Of a stretch of 64,000 bases of DNA, positions 30,422 to 40,800 are shown one piece after another. The DNA is taken from positions 1,145,501 to 1,209,500 of the forward strand of contig NC_012863.1 in assembly GCF_000026945.1 (NCBI RefSeq). Direction: 5' to 3'. This DNA is from Candida dubliniensis CD36. Taxonomy: Eukaryota; Ascomycota; Pichiomycetes; Serinales; Debaryomycetaceae. The notes beneath the pieces were generated by a model that searched no databases, was not told the origin of the DNA, and saw only the letters and a program-made list of their open reading frames with translations. Each line of letters opens with the position of its first letter. The first letter of the stretch is position 1. A program made the translations under genes and the position numbers.

Positions 30422-32005
30422 ATTTATACAATGTTATATTTGAAGAATTGGAAAAACAAAAGAAGGAAGTTTGTTTGTTTGTTTGTTTGTTAACAGATTG
30501 TAAGATTGTCTTTTTTAATCAGTGTTGTAAAATAAAAAAAAAAATATTCTTCGTTGAGTATTTTTCTTTCTTCAGTATTTCATGATGGACGAAATCTTTC
30601 TTCTCTCACTCACTCTCACCACTTACTTGTTTTTGTTCAATGGGACACGCCCCTACTTGTACATCATCACACGACTTGCCTTCGCCATGAAGTTGTCTAA
30701 TCCATTTGCAACAAAACTATAGTATTAATATTGATTTTTATGTTATTTCAAACAATGATCTGATAAACCAGATACCCATTGAATGATAAACGGCTATGGC
30801 TGTTTCATAGCTGACATTGTTCATGAGTATAAATTTTAGTTATCAAATTTATGTCAAAATTGGGTAAAATTATCAAACCAAAACATTACCACCAATATTT
30901 TGGGAATACAGTTTATACCAAATAAAATCTACGATAATAAGTTACAATAGATAATTCTATGATAGCCATGTTCAAGAACTGTTTATGGGAACCACCATTC
31001 CGAATCTAGATAAGTCGTTAGCACTAATGGTTATCTTTTTTTAGAAATCGCTAATTATTAACAATGCTGCAGATACGGAAACTTTGAACAGTTTTGGTAC
31101 TGTGTTAAAGATCAATTAGTCGACCCTTCCCAGTTCAACTTGTTGTTGACGACGATTTTAAAAGAAATCAGTCTTAATGATGTCATACACTATTAACTAT
31201 CAGAAGTAAGTAAGTAAGTAAGATCTTCTTCTTTGTTAATGGGATAATTTTTTGTGTTGGTAAATCTATGACATCATGCATAAGTTGCTAAATCTAACTC
31301 AACAGTAATTGCTTTTTAGACCATTACTGTTATTGGTAGAGCCTCCAACTATAACCAATTATGAATATGTCAATTACCCTTTCCCTGCAGGTAACTGTTC
31401 TGTTGGTAGCAGTAGTTGGTATTTTAAATTTGCAAGAGAACATCGGTTATAAAATGAAAACTAATTTGCTCATTAAGTACCGCCAAAACTTGCCTTGCAG
31501 CAAATTAAATAGACGAAATCAAATAATCGTCGTCATAATAACCAAGAAACTAACCTCAATACAGATGGTGGAAGATAGTTGTTTTATTCAGTTCCTTCAG
31601 GGTACCTAAGGTCGAAGAAAACATAGAAAAGAAAAAGCTAGCACAGCCATAACATTTAATTCATCGTTATTGTTATGAGCTGGAGTTTCATTGCTGGAAA
31701 AATATTTTGACATTGTTTTCTCATTGTGTTATTTGTTAATAATTTGTTTTGATTTTGTTTCCTTTTAGGATTTGTAAGCTTGTTGATGTAACTTTTATTG
31801 TTATTCGTTAATCCCCGTGATTTTGTGATTATTAAGATAACAATAGCATACTTTGACTTAGTTTATATTTTCTTGTCATTTGGACTGGTGTGTCCCTTTC
31901 TGGTTCTACTTTCAACTTAATTTGAAAAAAACTACTTAACACAGATAAATTTCCACTCCAAAATCTTCTTTCACTTTTCCAATTTGTCATCAGCCATTAT
32001 TTCGA
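30422..32005. other. 1.6-kb divergent gap between VPH1 and the U-box gene
   Basis: Upstream regions of two divergent genes. CGCCCCT at 30649-30655 resembles a stress-response CCCCT element near VPH1. A GTAAGTAAGTAAG run (31206-31222) starts a weak intron-like structure ending at TAG 31319. No conserved protein or RNA gene was recognised. Confidence 0.5.
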
Positions 32006-32695
32006 ATGTTGTCCCATTTTAAAACAGTTTTCATTTCCTCTTCTTCCACAGAGCCCAAGCTAGCTCCTAAAGGTAAAAAAGTCACAGGGAACCACAAAGA
32101 TTTGATTCCATATGTGAAAAATGATATTTCCATCACCAAATCACAACTAAAGAAGTATAGCACTAAAAAACAACTGGTTAGTAAAATATTACAGCCAATG
32201 GACAATTATTACAATACCGAGAAGCAAAAATTGCAACAAAAATATAATTACAACAATCTGAATGAATTTTATGATGAATTATTTAACTTATACAAAAAGC
32301 AACTTGATGAGTGTAGTGAATTACTAGAACTTGCTCAGAATAATTATACACATTCATTATATCAAAATAGTTTGGAAAATCGTAAATTATCAAATGCTTC
32401 AAGAAGTAATTCGGTATTTTCAAGAAATTCTTTACCAAGCACTTCTTCTTCGGCTTCTACTTCTTCCGAAGAAATCCCTGATCATTTATTGGACCCAATA
32501 TCTTTTGAAATGTTTACCAACCCAGTGATTACACCAAGTGGTATCACCTATGAAAAAGCCCATATTTTAGAACATTTAAAAAGACGTGGGAAATTTGATC
32601 CCATAACAAGACAAGAATTAACTGAAGATCAGTTATATCCAAATCTTACAATAAAAGAGGCAGTAGATTCATATAGAGCAACAAACTCGTCATAG
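32006..32695 (+). CDS. CHIP-like U-box E3 ubiquitin ligase lacking TPRs
   Basis: 229 aa. The C-terminal ~70 residues (about 157-224) are a U-box: [19 protein letters not shown], then [15 protein letters not shown] and FDPITRQEL, very close to metazoan CHIP/STUB1. The middle (about 55-115) is a charged helical region ending in a Tyr/Asn-rich stretch and resembles the CHIP dimerisation coiled coil. A Ser-rich linker follows. The N-terminal TPR domain that binds Hsp70/Hsp90 in CHIP is missing, and no TPR-coding frame exists upstream. The start is the first ATG after the in-frame stop at 31937. A pyrimidine-rich tract ending CACAG at 32047-32051 inside the first 16 codons looks like a 3' splice site, so the true N-terminus may lie in an upstream exon I could not find. 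Confidence 0.72.
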   Translation: MLSHFKTVFISSSSTEPKLAPKGKKVTGNHKDLIPYVKNDISITKSQLKKYSTKKQLVSKILQPMDNYYNTEKQKLQQKYNYNNLNEFYDELFNLYKKQLDECSELLELAQNNYTHSLYQNSLENRKLSNASRSNSVFSRNSLPSTSSSASTSSEEIPDHLLDPISFEMFTNPVITPSGITYEKAHILEHLKRRGKFDPITRQELTEDQLYPNLTIKEAVDSYRATNSS

Positions 32696-32784
32696 TTATC
32701 TCCATCCGACAATATAGAGCATAAATATATATATAGGAAACACAATTCAATAGAAAACAGTGGATCGCGCCGCGCTACCAAATT

Positions 32785-32827
32785 GACGACATTGAGATGC
32801 CTTACAATGTCGTGCGTCGAATGTCGT
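32785..32827. repeat. Hairpin and repeated AATGTCGT motif upstream of IKI3
   Basis: GACGACATTG (32785-32794) pairs with CAATGTCGT-GC-GTC (32805-32818) around a 10-base loop, with a 2-base bulge. AATGTCGT is then repeated directly at 32820-32827. It follows a CGCGCCGCGC patch (32766-32775). It could be a paired transcription-factor site or an RNA hairpin in the U-box 3' end or IKI3 leader. Confidence 0.5.
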
Positions 32828-32945
32828 TCTATCTCATCAAGTAAAAAATTTTTTTTTTCTATATCCAGCTACTAACCATTTAAGAATATACACCTGTAAA
32901 GAACCACTTATTCTTGTAATTAATAACCTGAACAACTATAGAGAT

Positions 32946-35900
32946 ATGAGAAATTTGATTGTTCTAAATAGAGGACTTGTTTCACCAGAGTCTCGAACAT
33001 ATCCTGATTTACACATTATAGATTCTGTTTTCGATGTGATATCTGATTCCATCACATTTGTCTTATCATCAGAAGAATCTCAAATAATTGAAGTTCAACA
33101 ATTTCATAAAACTGGGAATATTTCCGTATTAGCAAGTTTTCCTGTCAATTCCAAATTAATAAATTTTATTCATTTTGTTGATGCAACCCAATTGATATTT
33201 GTTTTTGCCAATGGTGATATTGTAACGGCAAATTATAATACCCTGACCAATGAAATCGATGATACAATCATTGAGATTGTTGGTTCTATTGATGTTGGGA
33301 TTTCAGCAGCTCTGTGGTCTATTGATGAAGAAACATTAACTATTGTGACCAATGAAAATAAATTATTATTACTTTCACGTGTTTTTGAACCAATTTGTGA
33401 GAAATTACTCGATTCTAGTGATATTAAAATTACTGATTCCAAACATGTTTCTGTCGGTTGGGGTAAAAAAGAAACCCAATTCAAAGGTAAAGGTTTCAAG
33501 GCATTGGAAAGAGAAAGAGAAAGAGAAGCATTGAAACATGCAGGATTAGATGACAATGTTACTCAATTACGTGACCCAACTGTTAATGAAATTGAAAAGG
33601 GGACATTATCTACATTTGATGATCAATCAGTACAAATCAGTTGGAGAGGTGATTGCGAATACTTTTCAGTTAGTACTGTTGAACCAGTTATTGTGGAAGA
33701 TACTGGAGAAATGTATGAGAGAAGAGTTATTAGAGTGTTCAACAGAGAAGGTGAATTAGATAGTGTCAATGAGGCAGTTGATGGATTGGAACATACATTA
33801 AGTTGGAAACCTCAAGGAGCTTTAATTGCATCAACACAAAGACATATAGATGATGAAGATGGAGAACAAGTACTTGATTTGGTGTTTTATGAGAGAAACG
33901 GGTTAAGACATGGACAATTCAATACCCGTTTAAACCCAGAAACGGAAATCATTCAAAATCTCACTTGGTCTTCTGATAGTGAAATTTTATTATTTCAATT
34001 ACAAGATAGAGTTCAATTATGGACCACGAAAAACTATCATTGGTATTTGAAACAAGAATTGTTTGCTAATGATATTATTTTCGCCAAATTCCATCCTGAA
34101 AAACCATTAAATTTCATGATTGGAACTTCAACAGGGATTCAAATTGTTGATTTGACCCACAAAATTGTTACTGGACCTACTCATTTAGGCAATGATTCAG
34201 GAATGACTTTAGTCACTGATGGATCTACTGTTAAAATCACTCCACTCTCAATGGCCAATGTTCCACCACCAATTAGTTTCCGTGAGTTGGACATTAATGG
34301 TAATATCAACGACTTGGCCGTGAGCAAGTCTAATGAGAAATATGCGGTACTTTCTAGTGAAGGAGATATTTATTTCAGTGAATTATCATTAGCAGATATG
34401 AAACAAGGTAAACATCCTAAGGTGAACCACCAGATATCAAGAGATAAATATATAACTGATTCCAATGAAGTTGCCAAGCAAATTGCTTTTATAAAAGATC
34501 TGTTTGTTGCGGTTGCCATAGATTCTCCTTTGGGTTCTCGAATAGCTTTATTCGAAGTTGATGATATAAATAATCCATTTATGAATGAATCAGTCAATAT
34601 TACAACCAAAATTGTTTTATTAAAATCCAGAGCCGATTTCAATACCGTGATTATTGAATTAGTTGATAATAGAGTGGTAGAATTAGATTCCACACTCGAT
34701 TCAAAAGAAATTGTCAAATTCCCACAATTATGTCGTGATATCGAAGTTTCTTTCAAAGAAGACACCCAACAGTACGAAGCTTTTGGTATTTCTAGAAATG
34801 GGAAATTGTTTTGTAACGAAAATCATGTTGTTAGTGGTGTCACTTCATTGAAAATTACTGAATCTCATTTATTATTCACCACTGTTCAATCGAAATTATG
34901 TTTTATTCATTTGAATTCTAGTCAAGAAAATTATGAAATATTCCTGAATTTGACAAATGAAAATATTATTGATGAAAGAATTAGACAGGTTGAAAGAGGG
35001 TCTATATTAGTCAATGTAATGCCAACGAAATATTCGGCAGTTTTAGAAGCCCCTAGAGGTAATTTAGAAACTATATGTCCAAGAATTATGGTATTATCAG
35101 CCATTAGAAAATTCATCAAACAGAAAAATTACAAAGATGCCTTTATTACTTGTCGTACCCATAGAATCGATTTAGACATCTTACATGATTATGACCCGGA
35201 ATTGTTTTTCAACAATGTCGAGACATTTATTACTCAAATATCGAAAGTCGAATACTTGGATTTATTTGTTTCATGTTTACATGAGGAAGATGCCACTGTT
35301 ACTAAATATAGAGAAACAATAAATGATGCTGGGATTACTCAAGAAGAAATAAAACGTGATGGTGACACTCTTCAACCAGCATTCAGAAAGAAGTTTCATC
35401 ATAAAAAGGAAAAAGTTTTCGCCAACTTTAATGATTCCAAAGTAAATCGAATTTGTGAAGCCATATTGAATGTTTTATTAAAGCCAGAATATTTCACTAA
35501 ATATTTACAAACAATTCTTACTGCTTATGCTTGTGAAAAACCAGCAAATTTGACAGAAGCACTCACATTGATTGGTAACATGGACAATCAAGAACAGAAA
35601 GAAACAGCAGTTACTCATTTGTGTTTCTTACAAGATGTAAATAAATTATACCGAACATGTTTGGGATTATATGACGTCAAATTAACATTGGTGATTGCTC
35701 AACAATCACAAATGGATCCTAAAGAGTATTTGCCATTCTTACAGAATTTACACGTCCAGCCAGAATTGCAAAGAAAATTTTTAATTGATGATTATTTGAA
35801 AAATTATGAATTAGCTTTGAAATGGTTACATGAACAAGGCGAGACTGCTCATGAAGAGTTTGATGATTACGTTGTATTACATGAATTGTACAAACCAGCA

Positions 35901-36932
35901 TTGAAGATCTATACATACGACAAAACACGAACAAATACGGTCATGGGATTATTTGCTGAACATTTACGGGAAAAGAAAGAGTATGGTGAAGCTGGGGTAA
36001 TATTTGAATATTTGGCAGATTTGGAAAATGCATTACAATGTTATGTCATGGCCAAGAAATGGAAACAAGCATTATCATTGGTTGAAAAAGCTTCAGACCT
36101 TTCTGAGAAATTAATTGAAACTGCTGAAAAATTAGTTGAATCTTTAACTGATGATCATAAATATAGTGATGCTGCTGAAATTGAGTATCAATTCTTGGGA
36201 AATGTTGAAGCTTCTATCAAATTATATTGTAAACAATATTGGTACGATCATGCTATATTGCTAGCTGAAAAATCCAAAAAACCAGAATTGATTGAATCGA
36301 TAGTTGATGTTCAAATAAATGAAGGATTTGGAGTGATTGCAGAATTATTAGCTGATTGTAAAGGACAAATGAATTCACAATTAAAGAGACTTCGAGAATT
36401 AAGAACTAAAAAGCAAGAAGATCCATTTTCCTTTTATGGAACCCCAGACGATTTAGATACACCAGATAATGTATCTGTTGCTGCTTCTGAAACTTCAACA
36501 ACACCTTCATTTTTCACAAGATATACTGGTAAAACTGCTGGTACTGCCAAGACAGGAGCATCGAGAAGAACAGCCAAGAACAAAAAGAGAGAAGAAAGAA
36601 AACGGGCCAAGGGAAGAAAAGGTACGATTTATGAAGAAGAATATCTTATTAAATCTGTTGGTCGTTTATTAGAAAGATTGGATCAAACCCAACCAGATGC
36701 TCTCAAATTAATTGAAGGACTTTTAAGAAGACATATGAAAGAACAAGCTTATCAAATACAAAAGAATTGGTGTGAATTGATTGATTTTATAAAGGAAAAC
36801 ATTGATGAAATTCATAATATGAGTGAAAAGGATCGTGAAAGAATTGATGACAATGGTGAAATATATTTGATTGATGAAATCCCTAAACCTAAAGTACCAG
36901 AATTTCCTAAATTTAATATATTAGATTATTAA
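32946..36932 (+). CDS. IKI3: Elongator complex subunit Elp1 (Iki3)
   Basis: 1328 aa; S. cerevisiae Iki3 is 1349. The opening MRNLIVLNRG starts two WD40 propellers (to about residue 700), typical of Elp1/IKAP. The C-terminal half is a helical TPR-like array used for dimerisation. Near residues 1200-1225 is the conserved basic tRNA-binding patch (SRRTAKNKKREERKRAKGRKG) followed by YEEEYLIKSVGRLLERL. Elongator adds the carboxymethyl group to U34 of tRNAs. CTG codon 123 (33312-33314, context SAA-CTG-WS) aligns with Ser of human IKAP (MSWSPD), supporting CUG-Ser decoding. It converges on RAD59 with only 64 bp between. Confidence 0.95.
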   Translation: MRNLIVLNRGLVSPESRTYPDLHIIDSVFDVISDSITFVLSSEESQIIEVQQFHKTGNISVLASFPVNSKLINFIHFVDATQLIFVFANGDIVTANYNTLTNEIDDTIIEIVGSIDVGISAALWSIDEETLTIVTNENKLLLLSRVFEPICEKLLDSSDIKITDSKHVSVGWGKKETQFKGKGFKALEREREREALKHAGLDDNVTQLRDPTVNEIEKGTLSTFDDQSVQISWRGDCEYFSVSTVEPVIVEDTGEMYERRVIRVFNREGELDSVNEAVDGLEHTLSWKPQGALIASTQRHIDDEDGEQVLDLVFYERNGLRHGQFNTRLNPETEIIQNLTWSSDSEILLFQLQDRVQLWTTKNYHWYLKQELFANDIIFAKFHPEKPLNFMIGTSTGIQIVDLTHKIVTGPTHLGNDSGMTLVTDGSTVKITPLSMANVPPPISFRELDINGNINDLAVSKSNEKYAVLSSEGDIYFSELSLADMKQGKHPKVNHQISRDKYITDSNEVAKQIAFIKDLFVAVAIDSPLGSRIALFEVDDINNPFMNESVNITTKIVLLKSRADFNTVIIELVDNRVVELDSTLDSKEIVKFPQLCRDIEVSFKEDTQQYEAFGISRNGKLFCNENHVVSGVTSLKITESHLLFTTVQSKLCFIHLNSSQENYEIFLNLTNENIIDERIRQVERGSILVNVMPTKYSAVLEAPRGNLETICPRIMVLSAIRKFIKQKNYKDAFITCRTHRIDLDILHDYDPELFFNNVETFITQISKVEYLDLFVSCLHEEDATVTKYRETINDAGITQEEIKRDGDTLQPAFRKKFHHKKEKVFANFNDSKVNRICEAILNVLLKPEYFTKYLQTILTAYACEKPANLTEALTLIGNMDNQEQKETAVTHLCFLQDVNKLYRTCLGLYDVKLTLVIAQQSQMDPKEYLPFLQNLHVQPELQRKFLIDDYLKNYELALKWLHEQGETAHEEFDDYVVLHELYKPALKIYTYDKTRTNTVMGLFAEHLREKKEYGEAGVIFEYLADLENALQCYVMAKKWKQALSLVEKASDLSEKLIETAEKLVESLTDDHKYSDAAEIEYQFLGNVEASIKLYCKQYWYDHAILLAEKSKKPELIESIVDVQINEGFGVIAELLADCKGQMNSQLKRLRELRTKKQEDPFSFYGTPDDLDTPDNVSVAASETSTTPSFFTRYTGKTAGTAKTGASRRTAKNKKREERKRAKGRKGTIYEEEYLIKSVGRLLERLDQTQPDALKLIEGLLRRHMKEQAYQIQKNWCELIDFIKENIDEIHNMSEKDRERIDDNGEIYLIDEIPKPKVPEFPKFNILDY

Positions 36933-36996
36933 TAATAAAAATTGCAAACCAATTCAACCTCACAACCTATTTATATACTTTGTATAATTTATTGTT

Positions 36997-37608
36997 TTAC
37001 GTAACACAGTCAAGTGCAAACTCTTTCATAATTTGTTCTTGTTCATATTCAAGATAAAGATCACGTAACCCAATAATAGCGTTTTTGATAGCATCTGTAA
37101 CTGCTTTCTTTCGAGCCGTGGCATAACACATATACTGGTAAGGCATATTTGTCGATTCTGCTTGCCCCAATTGTTCTCTAAAAGTACCATCTTTTAATGT
37201 TAACCGTATTTTCACTATACAAATTGCAGAAAATTTGCTTTGATCTTGATTTTCACATTTGGTTAAATTACAATCCAAAATTGTCGTTGACCATCCATCA
37301 AATCCAAACACTTCATTGGCCAAATTATATAATATACTTCGAGAAAAATTGGTTAAATTATCTCGTGATCCAAATGATTTGTAGGTATCTCTAGAATGTT
37401 GCATTTTCTCTAATTTCATTTGAAGTGCACCAAACCTTTTAAGAGCCCATTCATTGATCATCGTGTTGTTATTATTATCACTGTCAGCATTGTCTTGACA
37501 TTCTTCGCCATCTAGTAAATCTGTCATCTTTGGGAAAAACTTCACTGTTGATGGAAGTGCAGCCGTTTCTTCATCAATATCATACTTTGGATCTTCATAT
37601 AGAGGCAT
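36997..37608 (-). CDS. RAD59: Rad52-family recombination protein Rad59
   Basis: 203 aa from the ATG at 37608. The Rad52/22 single-strand-annealing fold is visible from about residue 45. Motifs are LANEVFGFDGWSTTI, VKIRLTLKDGTFRE and ARKKAVTDAIKNAIIGL, the last being the KKEAVGDALKKAL-type motif. There is no Rad51-binding tail, so this is Rad59 rather than Rad52. It assists Rad52 in annealing and single-strand-annealing repair. The frame is open 47 codons further up to 37749. I reject that start because it would leave 68 bp to USO1, the extra residues look untranslated, and an MCB-like ACGCG (37661-37665) would fall inside it. A cell-cycle (MBF) input is plausible but inferred. Confidence 0.8.
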   Translation of the reverse strand: MPLYEDPKYDIDEETAALPSTVKFFPKMTDLLDGEECQDNADSDNNNNTMINEWALKRFGALQMKLEKMQHSRDTYKSFGSRDNLTNFSRSILYNLANEVFGFDGWSTTILDCNLTKCENQDQSKFSAICIVKIRLTLKDGTFREQLGQAESTNMPYQYMCYATARKKAVTDAIKNAIIGLRDLYLEYEQEQIMKEFALDCVT

Positions 37609-37660
37609 CCTACCCTTGGGTTGTTTACCAAATGATGATGATGGGAGTAAATAGTAAGAG

Positions 37661-37665
37661 ACGCG
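37661..37665. promoter_or_regulatory. RAD59: MCB-like ACGCG core upstream of RAD59
   Basis: ACGCG core (ACGCGA) 53-57 bp upstream of the chosen RAD59 ATG, in the 209-bp divergent gap with USO1. MCB elements drive G1/S expression of many repair genes. A single short copy is weak evidence. Confidence 0.3.
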
Positions 37666-37817
37666 AATCTCATTTGTGTGTAAAATGTGTTTGTGTTTCC
37701 ACGGAAAGAAATTTTCTTTTTCTCTTTCAAAGAAAAATCTGAACAGCACAGACAGAGATCAACCACCACCACCACCATTACCAAGATTCATTTCCTACAT
37801 TACCCCCACTCACGTCA

Positions 37818-40800
37818 ATGGAGTATATAAATAATATTTTGGGGCTGCTGAATCAAGTTCAGCTGGTGGAAGAAGCAATTCCTACACTATGCAATCGTTT
37901 ACAACATGCAACCATGTCGTCTGATAGAAGATCTGCAGTTCTTGGATTGAAAAGTTTCAGTAGACAATATAGAGAAACCGTTGTTGAACATGGATTGCGA
38001 CCATTGATCTCAACTTTTAAAAAAGATATTGATAATCCTCAGATTGTGAAGGCAATTTTGGAAGCTTTACTCATTTTATTTATTCGTGGTGAAAATGACG
38101 AAGATTTGACTAGAGGTTGGATCTCACAACAATCTCGTCTTCAAAATGGTAAATATCCGTCACCATTACTTATGGAAGATATTTCTCTTGACCAATTATC
38201 ATTATGGATTGCTGATGCTTTGATTCAAGACGAAGAAATCCTACGTTTACTCATTGAAAACCTTTCAGAAACCAATGATTACCACGCCAAATTATACACA
38301 ATCCAATTATTGGAATCTTTAGCATCAAGTAGAGGATCAAGAACAAAAGATTGCTTATTGAATATCCCAACATCCATGTCAGTATTATGCCTGTTATTAC
38401 AAGATTCAAACGAGCCAGTGAGAAACGAAGCCATTCTTTTACTTATGGCAGTAGCAAATGACAATTTCAACATTCAAAAATTGGTGGCTTTTGAAAATAC
38501 ATTTGAAACATTATTTGACATTATAGCAGAAGAAGGAGGTATAAGAGGATCTATTTTAGTACAAGATTGTCTCACCTTAATAACCAACCTTTTACAATTT
38601 AATGCATCGAATCAAAAATTCTTTTTAGAGACTCAATGTGTTCCAAGATTAGCAAGTTTATTAGGTGAACCAGTAGATGAAACGGGTGATCCTGATATGC
38701 TAGATGAAAATGGATTCCCCGATATCCCACCTCCAATTGTCTGGACAGAACAAAGAATACAAAATATGATTATTGCATTGGAGATTTGTCGATTACTAGT
38801 TTCTGAAGATACAGAATATGTAGCGCAAAACCAGGATAAATTATTTCAATCAGGAATCCACTATATTTTACTCAAACTTGTATTTTCACCCTTGACAGAA
38901 AATAGTGTCAGATCAGTTGCATTACTCACTACTGGTGATGCGATATGTGGTAATCCTTATATTCAATTTGAATTTTCCAAAGTAGATGTTCCCTATATGG
39001 ATCCATCTTTACCAACACAAATCCAGCCATATGACCGACCAATCCTGGTTCCACTTTCATTGCTCAATTGGTGTTTATACATAAACTCAGTACATGCTTT
39101 TGATATTAGAGTAGCCTCGGCATTCTGTTTGAATGCATATTTCAAAGACAATAAAGACTCAAAGTTTGCATTTTTAGACGACCAAATCAAATCGTACACT
39201 GATCCAACTTATTACACTAGCTTACACAAGGATGAAGAACAAAACGAAAACGCAATTAATGGGAATAGTGTTCCAACTCCTTTTGGAAATATATTTACAA
39301 CATTAATGGATTATGACGCAGATCTTAAATTAAATCCTTATACTGCATGGTTTGCTTCCCTAATTATGGTAAATTTGTTTCTTGATGAGCCGGAAAACAA
39401 AGAAATTGCCAGAAATGTGAAAACAGGGGACGAAGAGGCCGGAGAGGAGGTAATGAACTCAATTCAAGCAATGTCGGGACTCTTGGTCACGACACTCGAA
39501 TACAAAGACCAAAGAATTGCGATGGGATATTTAATGCTTTTAACCATTTGGTTATACGAAGATTTTGATGCTGTGAATGATTTTTTGAGTGATCAATCTA
39601 TTGTTAAATCAATTTTAGCATTTTTATCAAATAATTCATCTGACCAAAATGTATTAGTACATGGAATGGCCACTATTTTGTTGGGGGTATGTTACGAATT
39701 TTCATCCAAAGATTCACCATTACCAAGATCAGATTTGCATGCGTTGTTAGTGAAAGGGTTAGGGAAAGATAATTACTCTTTAAAAGTAAAACAATTTAGA
39801 TCCAATCCAGTATTTGCTGATTTTGAAGAGGCACTGACTTTAACGTTCAGTCAAGATGAAACTGGTCTTCCTACGGTATATTTCACCGATGTTTATGTGA
39901 ATTTGGTGAAAGACAATTTTTTGAGAATCAAAAGATCATTATTTCATGATCCATCATCAGAGCCTCGCGGCAAAATCTCATACGAATTATTTGAGGAGCT
40001 AGATATGAAGGTTTTAAACTTATCAAAGGAATTGCAGACTGAAAAGGACAATGCTGAAAGCAATGACAAAGAATTGAACGACAAGATTGAAAAATTGACT
40101 GATCTTTCCTCAAAACTCGAAACAAAGCTTGAAGAAAAGGAAAAAGAATTGACCAAAATCCATGAAGACCATAAATTGCTTAATGAAAAATTCTTGGCCA
40201 CCACCAACAGTTTATCAGCCGTGAAAGCTTCCAAGAAAGAGTTTGAAACTGCTTCACAAAAATATCAAAAAGAATTACAAGAGGCTTTGAAAAAGGGCAA
40301 TACTTCTGAAGGCATCTTGAAGCAATTGAAAGAAAAACTCGATTCCACAGAACAGGCGAAAAAGAAATTAGAAGATGGTATCAATAACATGACCAGAGAC
40401 TTGTTCCATCTCAAGAAACTGAAGAGTGAAGCAGAAAGTCAAATCAAACAACGTGAAAGGGAGTTTAAAGTTTTGTCTAGTGAATATGAAAACGCTAAAA
40501 AGGATTATGAATTACAAATTAGTAATTTGAATAAATCAAATAATGAATTCAAGCAGAAAATAAATGAATTGAGCAAGAAAATTGAATCCTTAAATGAAGA
40601 TAATAAATCAAACACAAGGCAACTTGAGGAGAAGTTAAGAGACACAGAAGAAAACAATGAACACTTGATGGATAAATTGAGATCAGAATCAGTTGCATAC
40701 AATGAATTGAAAAAGGCCAAATCCGTATCTGAAGAAGAAACAACTAAAGCGAAAGAAGAGTTGGAGGCACTTACCACTAAGATTGATAATCTCGAAAAGG

